From assembly GCF_964204645.1 (NCBI RefSeq), contig NC_134028.1, positions 9,341,001 to 9,405,000 of the forward strand: DNA of 64,000 nt, given 5' to 3'. Shown one piece after another: positions 49,258 through 60,685 of the stretch. Position 1 is the first letter of the stretch; the number at the start of each line of letters is the position of its first letter. A model generated the notes under the pieces. That model made no database searches and was not told the origin of the DNA. It was given only the letters and a program-made list of their open reading frames with translations. The translations under genes and the position numbers were made by a program. The DNA comes from Tubulanus polymorphus (Eukaryota > Nemertea > Palaeonemertea > Tubulaniformes > Tubulanidae).

Positions 49258-50160
49258 ACTACGCCATCGATATTAGCGTTTCAAAATAACAATTACAATT
49301 GTAATTTTTTGCCTTTATCTTATTAACTAAAAATATTCAATAACTCTCATTTATCTTTGGATTGATTTTGATAATCATTTTTGAGAGGATGTGTGCTACG
49401 TCATCGATATATAGTGGTAAGACTGGTTGCCGGTCAATTCAATTCAATTATTGATATATTCAAATCTAAAATAACTTTATTGTTCCCTGATATTACATGT
49501 GTATATAATTGATATAATCTTTTTTAATGTCGACCGCATTAAGCAATATATGTGTGTTGTTTTTCATGGCGTCAATAAACTTTTAAGTTAGTTTTCTTGT
49601 TATAAATGAAAGCTCACACCCTTTCTAGACACGGTAGCAAGAAATAGATCAGTAATATGAGGTGTTTTCCGTTTTAGATGATTATGCTTAAAATGCAGAC
49701 ATTGACGAGTCGGAAAAAATCGAGAAAAAATCGACGTGCGCGTATGAATATTCAACGTACATTTTTTTGACGTCATAAAAACCGTTACACTAATGTTTTT
49801 AAACATTTTTGCCTACTATTCGTATTGACGTACTGTGTGAGTATATATGCATTACGTCATCAATATTGGCGTTTAAAAATGAAAATTTACAATAGTGAAT
49901 TTTTGCATTCGTTTCGTAATTGAATATATTTCACGTCTCTGGATAAATGTTCATGTATTTTTGGAAATGAATTACGGGTGGGTGAACCCCGCGACATCAA
50001 TATCGGTGCTAGTCTGGTTAGACCGGTTGCCGTTAAATTAAAATTCAAAGTAACTTTATTCATCATTGACATGTTCATCGACGATACGAATAAGCAATAT
50101 ATATATGTCTGTTAGTTTTCTTCAAGACGTCAATAAATTCTAAGTTAGTTTTCCTGTTCA
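49258..50160 (+). repeat. local duplication pair, ~590-bp offset
   Basis: The segment from 49258 (CATCGATATTAGCGTTTCAAAA, GTAAGACTGGTTGCCGGTCA, TAAAATAACTTTATT, AAGCAATATATGTGT, CGTCAATAAACTTTTAAGTT) is repeated in order from 49850 (CATCAATATTGGCGTTTAAAAA, TTAGACCGGTTGCCGTTAAA, CAAAGTAACTTTATT, AAGCAATATATATATGT, CGTCAATAAATTCTAAGTTA). The copies are substantially diverged, so the duplication is old. Confidence 0.75.
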
Positions 50161-50666
50161 ATTTAATCTCTCCGATTCGCGCTCAACCACATTGACAAAT
50201 GCCCGATATTCAGAGACTTCTCAACAAAAACGACACATTCAAAAGCGATGACTAAAAACATTAAAAGAAACGTAATTATAAAAGACAATTTTCCGTCGAA
50301 CTTCGAGTTGAAAAGAAACGTTGTACGTGTGAAAATTAATCAGCTCCGATCCGGTCACGTCACGTGATCGTCGTGTACGAAACGCGAAACTTATATAGAA
50401 AATGATAGCGTGAAATAGGATCAAAAAGCATCTCGCACGTGAGATTTAGGAACTCTATATCTGCAGCGATGAGACAGCAGTATCGCCAGTTTTCATTATT
50501 GATCAAACCGCGGAGCAAGGGCCTTTCTTTTGTGTTCAGGTATTGTCGGGAAGAAGAAAGTTTTGTCGTTTGTTCTCGCTCTCGCTCGTTTTCACGGCAG
50601 TTACAGATCGAGAGACGAGAACGAGATGAGTCAGCAGAAAATCAGTGTAACAACAACCGCGCACGC

Positions 50667-50674
50667 TATAAAAA
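50667..50674 (+). promoter_or_regulatory. candidate TATA-box core promoter
   Basis: TATAAAAA is preceded by CGCGCACGC. About 28 bases downstream is CAGCCAGTGAGAA, which could hold an initiator near 50698. Upstream, 50350-50440 contains CACGTCACGTGATCG (E-box/CRE-like) and GCACGTGAG. The arrangement is plausible for a plus-strand Pol II promoter, but no gene could be placed downstream with confidence. Confidence 0.3.
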
Positions 50675-50814
50675 CTAGTGATTTTACCTGCAGCCAGTGA
50701 GAATGGAACAGTTGTTCGGAACTCACCGTCTCAGAGATATCCGTCGCTCGCTCATCTCTGAACTATTGTCATTCGTACACAATACATCCTCGTGACTAAA
50801 CCCTTGAAAATAGT

Positions 50815-51085
50815 TTTAAAAGCGACGATAAAATGTATCTTATATTCCAATGGTGTTCACGATTACGAATGCATTATTTGTCAAATTAACCTTGGCATCG
50901 TTATAACTTCGTTTAGAATTACGAGGGCAACCTTCTATATTGAAGTTTTTCATGAAAATACTTTAAAAATTGGGGAAATGTATCTTATACGGAGTTCTTG
51001 ATCACGAATGTATTATTTTTCAGATTAACCGTTATATCGTTGGTATAATCTCGTTTGAAATTACGAAATTCAATATTGAAGGTGT
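50815..51085 (+). repeat. local duplication pair, ~147-bp offset
   Basis: Copy 1 has TTTTAAAAGCG, AAATGTATCTTATA, CACGATTACGAATGCATTAT, AAATTAACC, ATCGTTATAACTTCGTTTAG and AATTACGA. Copy 2, from about 50962, has TTTTAAAAATT, AAATGTATCTTATA, GATCACGAATGTATTATTTT, AGATTAACC, ATCGTTGGTATAATCTCGTT and AATTACGA. Non-coding. Confidence 0.75.
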
Positions 51086-51310
51086 CCCTTAACCCCTTGG
51101 CCTTATATGATATTCTAAAATCACAATTACATCCGATTCGTTTTAAAATAAATCTACTATTGCTGAATTACCGAAAATGTAAACAGCATTTCTGCACTGG
51201 AATTCGAATATTTGCCGATGGAAAAACTCAAGAACTGGTAGAGTAGGTTAGTAAAAGTGGAAACAACAAACTAAAACTTGAATGGAGAAGTATTACGAAG
51301 CTCATTTTAA

Positions 51311-51752
51311 TCAAGTCATGCAGATTGCGTGAAGACACATAGCGCAGCCGATCTCAGCGGCACTGTATCGGAATCGCATGGACTGCGGACAATGAGTCAA
51401 AATCTGCTTGCGAAAAAAAGAATTAGACGCGAAACTCCGCAATGAGCTGAGTGGAAGAACAGGTAAGATCACTCTGTCGATCATTACAATGAAAAGTATG
51501 ACTAATTTAGCTTCAAGAAGGTTTCTTCCCTCATCGCTGTTATTTAAACAATGGACGGGTATAAGCTCGCAGAGGCTGAATAAATAAGGAATTATTAACG
51601 GTCGATTTGGTTCGAATCGTTGATCACAGAAATCTTTCGCTGCGCCGCTGCCGTTTCTACTGGTAACAAATGTATCAGTTCTCAGGTAACAATGCGAAAC
51701 GGGGAGCATCTCGCGGGCTGGAAAATCCCTCGCTAAAAACAAAAAAGAACTG
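51311..51752 (-). CDS. candidate terminal exon, unknown product
   Basis: The minus strand has a strong acceptor-like site (CTTTTTTGTTTTTAG) followed by an open frame of about 147 codons to TGA, the longest non-repeat frame in the window after the sulfotransferase. The product begins ARDFPAREMLPVSHCYLRTD and contains a hydrophobic stretch LVILFIVMIDRVILPVLPL that could span a membrane, plus several cysteines. No family was recognised. The plus strand in the same place has its own coding-like frame ending at a good donor (AACAG|GTAAGA at 51464), so the strand is uncertain. Confidence 0.33.
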
Positions 51753-52329
51753 TTATGAAAATGATGCGTCAAATTCCGTAGTTGTACTAGGGGATTAATC
51801 GCAGTTCGTATCGAGGACGATATGTATGAAAGTCTGAATAGGTACGAAATTAATTTAGCCGAAAAAGAACTAGATGAATGAAAATGAAAGATGAACGGAT
51901 TAGCGTTAAGATTTTAATGCGAACGGCAATTTCTAGACGCAAAAAATGGAAAAACGCGCGTTCATTCGTAAAAGCAGATTGTTTAAAAGTTTTCATGAAT
52001 CATCGTGCGTTACGAAAAAGAAGTCCTGTACCGGAAATAGGCATAACAACTTTCAATTAGTCATCGTAAATACCGATATAAAACTATAGAGAATCCGCTC
52101 CGATCCGATCCGAGCTCTGGTTGCATCGACACTCGCCGTGCACGCTGTAAACCATGCGCGATCGAGATAAATTCGACGGATGAAATAATCGTTAAGGTCC
52201 GCGAGTATAGGAATCACAAATGCTGGTGGCCAGAGGGCGTCAGAGTTTCTTGTAAACAACGTTTGTTATGTTTTGAAATACTTTTATTTCCTGTTTTTGT
52301 AAATAATTTTTAATACGATTTTTCCTCCA

Positions 52330-52605
52330 TATACCATGGAAATGGTTGAGTGTAACAGATATTCGTATTCGTATTCTTTGAAAAGTCCGTTTTGGTAAGC
52401 CAAACAATGAATTTCCCGGAAAATTCTTTGTTTCGGCGCGCCAAAACGGACGTTTTAAAGGAAATTCGACGTTTTTGTCGTTTTGGCGCCAAGACGGAAA
52501 ATTCTCTGTTTTCACCTTTATAAAAGGAAATTTTACATTTCTTTTTCGTTCTGGCACCCTAATCCGTATACCAAGAATTTTACGTTATGGACCTTATCAG
52601 CCACC
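52330..52605. repeat. self-complementary AT/GC-patterned element, relative of family F
   Basis: Repeated GGAAAATTC, GAAATT, TTTTGGCGC/GCGCCAAAA and CGTTTTGG blocks in both senses. The right side has ACCTTATCAGCCACCATGTT, similar to the CCGCCACCATATTAAAG end of the element at 56460. The left end was not found. Probably an older, truncated member. Confidence 0.45.
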
Positions 52606-53231
52606 ATGTTAGAGTATGATAGATACATCTAATAATTCGTTTTCCATGCACATACTGATCAGTAGCACCGTTATTTTGAAGGTTAAATTACTTGTTCGTT
52701 AAGAATACACATCATTTTATCAGGTTTATTCAGTTCGATTCAGTTATTACCGTCGCGCATTTGCGATGAAACGTTTTAACGGTTGCAATCAACGCGTGTC
52801 GGTATTTATAAACGTACGTCGTTAGCGTTATTAGACGTCACATGTCAACGTTAAAAACATTCGCGCGCCGTCGACGCTCTGCGTTCCTCGGATGTTACTT
52901 AACGCTATCGGCGTCTTTTATTCTACAGGTAATTAATACTGGCTAATAGTTGTACCTGTTCTATCAACTCTAGCAGCGCGCAGCATCGGTATCCGGGTAA
53001 TTGCCTTCGATACTGATGATAAATCTGTTATTTACATGCATTAACATGAAACAATGCTCATAGCGCGCATGTAAAGGGGAATTATTGCGCGGGTATAAAC
53101 TACTGCGTCGAAATTATGATTTAATATAGCTTTTTGTGCCGCGACGAAATATCATTAGGATATCGTTACCTTTTTACCGAACGAGCGAGTTTACGGCTAA
53201 AATGCATAATAGAAGTCTAGTTCGATCCCAG

Positions 53232-53632
53232 ACAGCTTCCAGACAGCAAAACAATTATCACTATATACTTCTACAGGGTTATTCCTTCAAGATGTCTCAA
53301 AATATCACTAAATTGAAATTTAGCTTCGTTTTCTTCTTTTTCCAACAGACCTATGAATTTATTTATATGAATACTTTATTCTCTCTAATAATAAATACAT
53401 AATAAGCACATGAATACATTTCGAGAAAAGGACATATCCAAGCCGGGGGCTGTACCATAAGGTGCAATTTACCTTTTCACTGAGCCAGCGATTAAGCCTA
53501 GCTATATTGTTCATTAAACAGTTTCCAGACCGCAAAAATGTATTACTTTTTACAGGGTTACTCCTTCGAGATGTCTCAAAATATTACTAAAATCTACTGA
53601 CGCATCGATTTCTTCTTTTTCCGACGGACTGG
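53232..53632 (+). repeat. local duplication pair, ~286-bp offset
   Basis: Copy 1 at 53232-53350 (CTTCCAGACAGCAAAACAAT, CTACAGGGTTATTCCTTCAA, GATGTCTCAAAATATCACTA, TTTCTTCTTTTTCC). Copy 2 at 53518-53632 (TTTCCAGACCGCAAAAATGT, TACAGGGTTACTCCTTCGAG, GATGTCTCAAAATATTACTA, TTTCTTCTTTTTCC). Non-coding as far as seen. Confidence 0.8.
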
Positions 53633-54117
53633 CCGAAATTCCAGCGCCGCCTATTGGAAATATGATGAACTAATTGGCGAGGTTTGGGTGGTGATTCAGA
53701 TTATTCGCGGTTCCATACTATCGCGACTCTGATTACCGACTGATTGTTCCAATCCATCGACCTCACTCCATAAACTTGTCAAAATTACCAGACACAATGA
53801 AAAGACGCTTCCTTTGATTCAATTTCAGCTAACTTAGACGAACGTTATATGTGCAAGAAAAACAGTTGTAGATGCAGTGTTCCAGTTGAAATTCTGTAAT
53901 AAGTACTATGCCTAGGCTATGTTATAAGACTTGCAACTTGGATAAGGTAGAATAGCCACGCCCTGACGTGGAGAACTGATAATAAGTTTAAAACTGACCA
54001 TGTACAGAATTTAAGAGATAAAAACGAATTTTATTTGTCAAGAATTACAATCAAAATACTAGAAATCATCGTAATCATCATAAAATTATATCATTTGTCG
54101 AGAAGAATCTATTTAGG

Positions 54118-54189
54118 GGGGTTGTCCGGGAATCGACCCCGGGACCTCTCGCACCCGAAGCGAGAATCATACCTCTAGACCAACAAGCC
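54118..54189 (-). pseudogene. damaged tRNA-Pro (CGG) copy
   Basis: Aligns end to end with the tRNA-Pro at 11.5 kb, with the anticodon arm (CTCGC-TTCGGGT-GCGAG) and A box unchanged. The acceptor has a C-C mismatch at pair 3-70 (GGCTTGT against ACAACCC), and the T-loop starts GTC instead of the near-universal TTC, which harms the B box. No T-run terminator follows closely. It is most likely a pseudogene or retro-copy; weak function is not excluded. Confidence 0.8.
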
Positions 54190-54478
54190 AGCTGTGACAC
54201 GATGATGCTTTAGTTGTATATAAAACCCATCTATCTCAAACGACATATTTCGTAACCGTCGACTCAGAGACGCGTCAGGTAAAATCAGTACAAGAATTAC
54301 GAATCTAAGGTGCAATGTAATGAAATATGTATATAACTCAATCCAAATTGACCAATGACTCCATGCTTTCTACCATAAGTTGTGTCCAATACTGGACGGG
54401 TCGGGGGGATGTTAGGGTTTAGGGGGACCCCCTGTTCCGTGTTTGAACATTTTCTGAGTGATATCAATCCCATATCAA

Positions 54479-54745
54479 TGATTAAACTAACTATGTAGAG
54501 AGAATACCACAATTATAACGAAAAAGTCCAAAAATGTAACTACGAGATAGTAGTTTATTTCAACGGTTCGACAATATCCTAATAGTCATCTTCGTTCCTG
54601 AAGATGACTATTAGGATATAGTCGAAACGTTGAAATAAACTATCTCGAAGTTACATTTTTGGACTTTTTCGTTAAAATTGTGGGATTCTCTCTACATCGC
54701 GTCAACACGGATATAGTGTTCTATCAATCGTGATTAAACTAACTA
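54479..54745. mobile_element. Penelope-like fold-back with hammerhead-like core, flanked by direct repeats
   Basis: Two ~96-103-base arms (54495-54597 and 54600-54695) are near-perfect reverse complements. The right arm reads CTGAAGA-T-GACTAT-TAGGAT-ATAGTC-GAAA at 54598-54627: a hammerhead core with a six-pair stem II. TGATTAAACTAACTA occurs at 54479-54493 and again at 54731-54745, with TATCAAT before both, like a target-site duplication of some 20 bases. The same blocks occur at 24.7 and 60.5 kb. Known biology: Penelope-like retroelements carry such motifs in their terminal repeats. No reverse transcriptase is present here. Confidence 0.7.
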
Positions 54746-56459
54746 CAAGTTAAGCATGTGCATGGAGCTAAGTGTTGATGTGAACATAAAAATTAATGCA
54801 TCTTCACACTCTTACGTAATTTCAAATTATGTTCGATCTTCAAATTTCAGGACAATGCATTTTTCATTAAAATGTAAAAAAAAAATTTTAAAAAAGAAAT
54901 TATATATATCTGGAAAAACAATTTCGCTCGGCCCCCCTCTGACGCTCATATCTCTGGATCAGACCTTATGCCGCAAAGTATGATGTGTATACGAAACTTC
55001 AGTCAATACACAGTTTCTGAGCACGACACATCGCGCAGCTACTCGCAGACAGCGCGATAAGAGATTCGATACAGTACGATATTCGATTTGAGGATTAATT
55101 TTCTAAATCTGGTATACAGAAATTCGTCGCTCGATCTGCATCGCCCCGTTCGACGATATCAGTTACACTGCATCCGCGCGCGTGTATCTCCAGCATCCTA
55201 GGCCGCTGCAGCGGCATCCTTTCGCGTCTGCAACATCATCCGGTTGATCTCTGTTAAGCGTGGATTTCGTTTGTAATTAAATTTCCGACAGTATCATTTT
55301 CGATTCAATTAATTAGCCCCGATTTCTATTCGCGATAAATCGGTTTGATTGGCACTTTGATTGCCCGGCCAATTTGCAACCGTACGAGAGACGCTGTTGC
55401 TGGCTACGAATTCTCGGCGCATCTATATACAGCGACGTCTCGCAGGTCACTGCTCGCTAATATTTAAGATAACAACAATTTTCCAACAAGTGCAGGGTCG
55501 GCGAAAACGATCTTTCACGCTCGATGAATTCTAATAAAATCAAATCAATGGTTTATACCGATTGTAGATGTTTGATTGAATCAGTCCCGAACAGTTGAAC
55601 CGATGGAGCGTATAGAGTGATATTTTTAGAGTGATACATTCTCTGCTGCTGCTGCTAATATCAAATCTAACATCTTGTTGCGTAAAGAACGTCGATCGAG
55701 CCGCGCAGTCGACATGAAATGCAATTAGATTTTCCATGGTGATTGCATCTCGTTTTAAGAAATTAATTCCATCCAATACGGCCGCATTTTAAGCGACAAT
55801 TCGCGAATATAATCTTGATTTATGTCGTTTCTTTTACGCCAGACTTAAACCTTTCATCAATATCCAGACAATATGAACCAAACATTAAACCCCGTTTCTA
55901 TGTGTAAAATGCGCCGTTTAATTAAAGGCTGATAGTTAAGAAGGATTATTATCTAAACTATCTAGACAGGAGTACGTACTTACCGGCACGCCGATGTGTT
56001 TCAGAATCATTCCCAAAAGGTGGCAGCACAAACCACACATTTTACGTTTTTAAGTCTATTTTGTGTCCCGTATGACGAATCAATATCAGTTTTGGATATA
56101 TTTTACTTTAGACATGGTTTTTGGGATGGGTAAAATTTTAACTCCACGCTGCTTCATTATTAGATTGGGGTACCTAAATATTTTCATCGAAAGTTCATAA
56201 TCTGAAAAATTGAAGTCATAAATGACCCCTTGGGTCGAAGAGGTAAATTTCGCATGATGGTAAATTTCGATTTCACGGACAGCCATCTGGTGATCTTTTC
56301 TATTTACCAACACGGTATGGAACATTGGACATTTATGGAAGCACAGGTGATATTCAACACAGTAAAGAAATCGCGCATCCACCATCAACAGTTCTCAATT
56401 TTATTCTCAGATTTCTCAAACACATGATTACTAGCGGTGCCTAGCGGATTTTGATGAGT
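54746..56459. other. stretch without a supported gene; GC-richer 55.0-55.5 kb
   Basis: 55000-55480 is richer in G and C than its surroundings, with CGCGCGCG and GGCCGCTGCAGCGGC, and could be regulatory or a non-coding exon. Frames at 55540-55776 (minus) and 56086-56427 (both strands) have no recognised domain. Confidence 0.3.
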
Positions 56460-56919
56460 CGGCCTTTATGGTGGCTGACAAGGGGCAAATACAATAGTTT
56501 ATAATCGAGGTCATGTGAAAATAATTCAATAGAGCAAAAACGAAATATTATGGAGCAAAAAACGAAAAAATCATAGAGCAAAAACGAATATTTTCGTTTT
56601 TGCGCTATAATATTTCGTTTTCGCGCGTTAGAATTCGTTTTCACGGGGTAGCGAAAACGAAAGTTCGTTTTTGCTAGTGCGCAAAAACGAATTTTATGGC
56701 GCAAAACGAAAAATCATAGAGCAAAAACGAATATTTTCGTTTTTTGCGCTATAATATTTCGTTTTTGCGCCCTAGCAAAAACGAAAAGTTCGTTTCTGCG
56801 CGGTAGCAAAAACGAAGTTTTCGTTTTTGCTCTATAGGTTTCGTTTTGCGTTTTTCTATAATCGAGGTCGTGTAAAATTAATGCATTTGGCCCTTTTCCG
56901 CCACCATATTAAAGGGCCG
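56460..56919. mobile_element. 460-bp palindromic element (family F) filled with CAAAAACGA/TCGTTTTTG
   Basis: The left end CGGCCTTTATGGTGGCTGAC and the right end CCGCCACCATATTAAAGGGC are inverted repeats, followed inward by matching ATAATCGAGGTC..GTG blocks. The interior alternates CAAAAACGAA with its complement about ten times, separated by GCGC, CTA or TATAG spacers. It has no coding capacity. It would fold into a long hairpin with many side stems. Confidence 0.88.
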
Positions 56920-58084
56920 TACAATCAAAATCATTCGAATGTTTAGATCTTTCTTTTATTTCGTATTGCTTTTTCTTCGTTAGGACGACGCTAAATCAGT
57001 TACTAATCCTTATCCATCGAACAGCCCGAGCTGCGTCCGTTTTATAATACATAATCCTAATCGTCAATGACCCCGATAATCCAAGCGTAAATTCGTTACA
57101 CACTTTCGTTTGCTGACAGTTAACTATCGAATATGGATTGGGTAACGTCGAGCTGTTTGCAACAGCGGCTTTACGATTTGCCTTTCCCGCTTAGAAAGCC
57201 TCTCCAAAGTCTTTTATATACGTCTAACTTGTGCTTGTTAAAATCTATCTAATGTTTTTCTTTAAAATCTCTGTATACATTCCGGAAATTTGAACAAGTT
57301 GGACCTGAATTTGACAGTCGAAGCAAAAACCACCTATTGGAAAAGAGTCAAGTTTGATCCTGTTTTGTCCTGCCACTGTAAGAAGCGTATTAAAAAAAAG
57401 ATTTTAAAATTGAAGAAAACAAAAATAGATTGTTATAGTCTTATTGCACGTGGGGGTATCTGGATGAGAATTAAATTTGTCTTTTTTTTTTACCTCTCAC
57501 ACATCCCTAAGGTCTCTTAGGAGATTAGGTTATTAGATTTGAACGAGGAGAGGCACCTGAATAATGACCTCATTAATTCTCGAGAGTTTCCGAGATCTCC
57601 CCGAGGTGATGGGCATCTGTCTCCTATATATACATGTATGTGTGATATGACAACACTTAACTCATTACTCGGTTGATGCCTTGCATTATGAAGGTTATAT
57701 ACAATATGATTGCTACTCCTGCACGTGTATCAAAATTCATAACCCAATTAAGTGTAAAGTTAACTTCTATTGGTTACACGCAGCTGTGCAGCTCGTATCT
57801 ATTCTATTGTCGAATGAATCAAATATGGCTACCGGGCATTCGTGTATAACATTATGTTCACTGTCACAAGTTGATGGCACAGATTTGATTTGCTGAAATA
57901 TGACGACTTTCACCTTGAAATTCGAAGATGGGTTAAGTACACGAGCCTACGTTTCGTATTAAGTGGGTGTCGCATCTCGCATGTCTGGAATCATCTCATA
58001 TATACAATGTCCTTCAGTCTGTCCAAAGTCTCATCATACAAAAATGCATATTTAAATCACCAGCTAAGATAGATAATAAAATGT

Positions 58085-58101
58085 GGGGGGGGGGGGGGGG
58101 G
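58085..58101 (+). repeat. poly-G run (17 G)
   Basis: An uninterrupted run of 17 G flanked by ATGT and TAGGG. It is a simple repeat that is hard to sequence, so its exact length may be wrong. Confidence 0.9.
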
Positions 58102-59622
58102 TAGGGAATTCCCAATTTGAAGTGAATCTTTAAACCTGTTTTGCCTTAGCGCAAAAGATATCGATGCACATGTTCAGATTCCTAGGATTTTAAGGCTTTG
58201 CAGGTCCACGCATTCCAAGTGGAGATTGCAAAATCTCATAAATCCTGACAGAGACAGAGCGTTAAGGCCTATGTAGGCTGATATCATGATTAGGACCTAT
58301 GTAGAGTATGTCTCTAGTTTAGTATGTAATTAATTCATTTTAGGTGGAACGCGGCCAGTCCAATGTTTATGGTATTCGTATACGTTTCAACGTTCAACGT
58401 TCGCGAAAGAAAATCATTTGAAATCTTGGTTGTTAAATCCGGTTCCTCGAGGCTGCATATGACTCGTCAGTCACACAACTGTATAAAAATGTTATCATAA
58501 AATCCTCATACGTAATATTTCATCTTATATTACATTATTTTGTATATATTCCTGCTACTTCATATTGTAATTTAAATCGCGAATAAAAACGTTGTTATTA
58601 TTGATAACCATGATATATTATTCTCTTCCTTTCACTTCAAATCTTCATTAAGTTGATAATAATCTTTATTTACATTGAAATTATAACATAACACTCAGTT
58701 TTATAGATACATAATTAAATGGGTTAAAGAAGTTGTAATATCGATGAAGGTGACCGAGAAGCAAAATGCTTGTAAATAGGGTCAACTCAACACACTGCTA
58801 CGTTCACACAATCACATACACACTCACATTCATCCAGAAGAAAAATCAGTAATAAATGGTGAATCATTAACACTAAATCATATAGCAAGAGATTGTGTTA
58901 TTTTTGAATTTATATTTACGTTCACCCAGTGATTTAGAAGTTTGTAAGTTGTTGGGGATGTTTTGCCAAAGACTAGGTATTGAACAGAGAAAAATGAGTT
59001 ATGAAATACTTTTTTGAATTCAACGTTGTTTTTCGATGTCCTCTGTACAAAGGTTCTTGACCACGATGGCTAGTCAATGAAAACTCATTCGGTTTCGACG
59101 TCTACGTATTTGTTTCGTGTGGACTTTTTTCTGAGCCGGAAGGCAGACATGTACCCTGCTATTACCTAACCGCTAAGACGGACCGACGCGTCCGTTTGTT
59201 GGCCGACTCATTACACCCTCAAGTGCCGAATCAAAATCCGTAATCTTATCATGGAATTATAAAATTAACGTGTACGGAGCACAATGCTCGTCTGGCCAAG
59301 TAATCATAACAGCACATGACGTATTACAACATTGGCCCTAGGCTTTAGGTGTCTTCCCGAGTCCCAGCGGATTTACACATCACTAAACTCAGCTTCCAGC
59401 AAGTCCAGACGTTCTTTTGTGTAACGCGAGTTTTATCTCGGCGACGCTAAATTAATTTTCTAATCAGCCACCAGATGTCACGTATGATCATAAGTTCCAT
59501 TAATACACCGTTTGAAGTCGAAAAACGCTCGTTTAAACTTAAAAGCAAAGTGAAAGTTAATTCTCAGAGAACCTTTTACAAAATGGTTTCTCAATAAATT
59601 CATCTTCTACTTTGGTTAAGCT

Positions 59623-59628
59623 TTTATT
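59623..59628 (-). terminator. candidate polyadenylation signal
   Basis: AATAAA on the minus strand, 23 bases beyond the stop of the candidate exon 59652-59754. Confidence 0.4.
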
Positions 59629-59651
59629 TACTGTCACAACAACGTTTTAAA

Positions 59652-59754
59652 CTAAGCCTTCTTCTTAACAATATCCTCGTTGAAAAGGTATTTCGACTTT
59701 ATGTTTTTAAGCAAAGCGCGTTGAACAAGATCATAGATACATTTTGTACTTTCA
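59652..59754 (-). CDS. candidate 3' terminal exon with polyA signal
   Basis: On the minus strand a pyrimidine-rich run (CCCTTCCTCTCTTCC, then GTTTACTGCCTCCTTTTG) leads to AAAG|TACAAAATG, a weak acceptor. The frame then reads TKCIYDLVQRALLKNIKSKY and LFNEDIVKKKA to TAG. AATAAA follows 23 bases later (59623-59628). A short 3' UTR with a perfect signal and a lysine-rich C-terminus suggests a real gene end. The protein is not identified. Possible upstream exons are the minus-strand segments at 62-63.3 kb, but joining them is inference. Confidence 0.38.
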
Positions 59755-59997
59755 AAAGGAGGCAGTAAACAGGAAGAGAGGAAGGGATTTGAGCGATGGA
59801 TTTTTAAGAATGGATCCCTTTTGGGATACGATGATGCGACGATTGCCGATGTCAAGGTCATTTGTAAACATGAAATGGAAAGCGAATCAGAATTTTCAAA
59901 ACGGGCGCATCGGAACATTCATTAAACTAGTTCCAATTCCTCTTATCTAACTATTTTGAGTGACAGACTTTCCGTTGATATCCAATAGGCTAAAAAA

Positions 59998-60183
59998 TGA
60001 TACATTGTTTCTCCTAATCGGCCGAGTCATTTTTGTAAATCACAACAAACATCAGTTCATTTCTACAGCTGCCGGGTCTGTTACGGTTAGCTTGATGTTC
60101 TTTTTTGTAAGTAATGTACAAAACAGATAGGCAGTCGGGCAGGTCAACTTTCAAATTCAACAGAAAGGAAAAACAAGGTATCG
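59998..60183 (+). mobile_element. MITE family A, copy 4
   Basis: The left TIR is TGATACATTGTTTCTCC and the right is GGAAAAACAAGGTATCG. The interior has ATCGGCCGAGTCATTTTTGT, CAGTTCATTTCTACAGCTGC, GGTTAGCTTGAT and CGGGCAGGTCAAC. Confidence 0.85.
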
Positions 60184-60529
60184 GTATCTAGCCGTATGTG
60201 ATCGATTTGTGATTTATGAGATGATTCGGAACGCCAGTTATTCAGTTTAACGTGCAGTAAGCGATACATCTGGTCTTTCCAGTTTCGCGCGCGGTTTTTA
60301 ACTTGTCGTTGATTTTACGTGCGCGTTCCATTCCCGCATCATCATCATGTTCCATTTCAAAGCTTACGTAATCGAAGAAAAACCCACAATCAAAAGAAAA
60401 TTCAAAGAGCGTATGGTATAAAGTTTCGACTCGAAGTAGTCGAACGATATAGTTACGAAAAACAGTCGATACTAAAACATGGAAGTGAAAAGGTATAAAT
60501 CCAGTAATATATACAGTGGATAACCGATT

Positions 60530-60685
60530 GATGGAACACTTCCGTGTTGTGACGATATATAGATAACCCCACACTAATATAGCGAAAGATGAAATCCGAA
60601 AACTTTCCTTTCAGTTTTAGATTCTTAGATCCGACGTTGCGACTCGGTATATTCTTATAGTCATCTTCGGGATACTAAGTGAAAC
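60530..60685 (+). mobile_element. Penelope-like terminal fragment, copy 2
   Basis: TTCCGTGTTGTGACGATATA, ACCCCACACTAATA, GAAAGATGAAATCCGAAAAC and a degraded ATATTCTTATAGTCATCTTC hairpin, in the same order as 24718-24866. The hammerhead-like core is broken here (GCAAC in place of GAAAC). Confidence 0.5.

Larger units (their letters stand above)
56920..59651. other. stretch without a supported gene
   Basis: AT-rich. CGCGAATAAAAACGTTGTTATTATTG at 58577-58602 looks like the 3' tail of a retroelement. A short basic frame at 57290-57520 has no domain. Confidence 0.3.
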
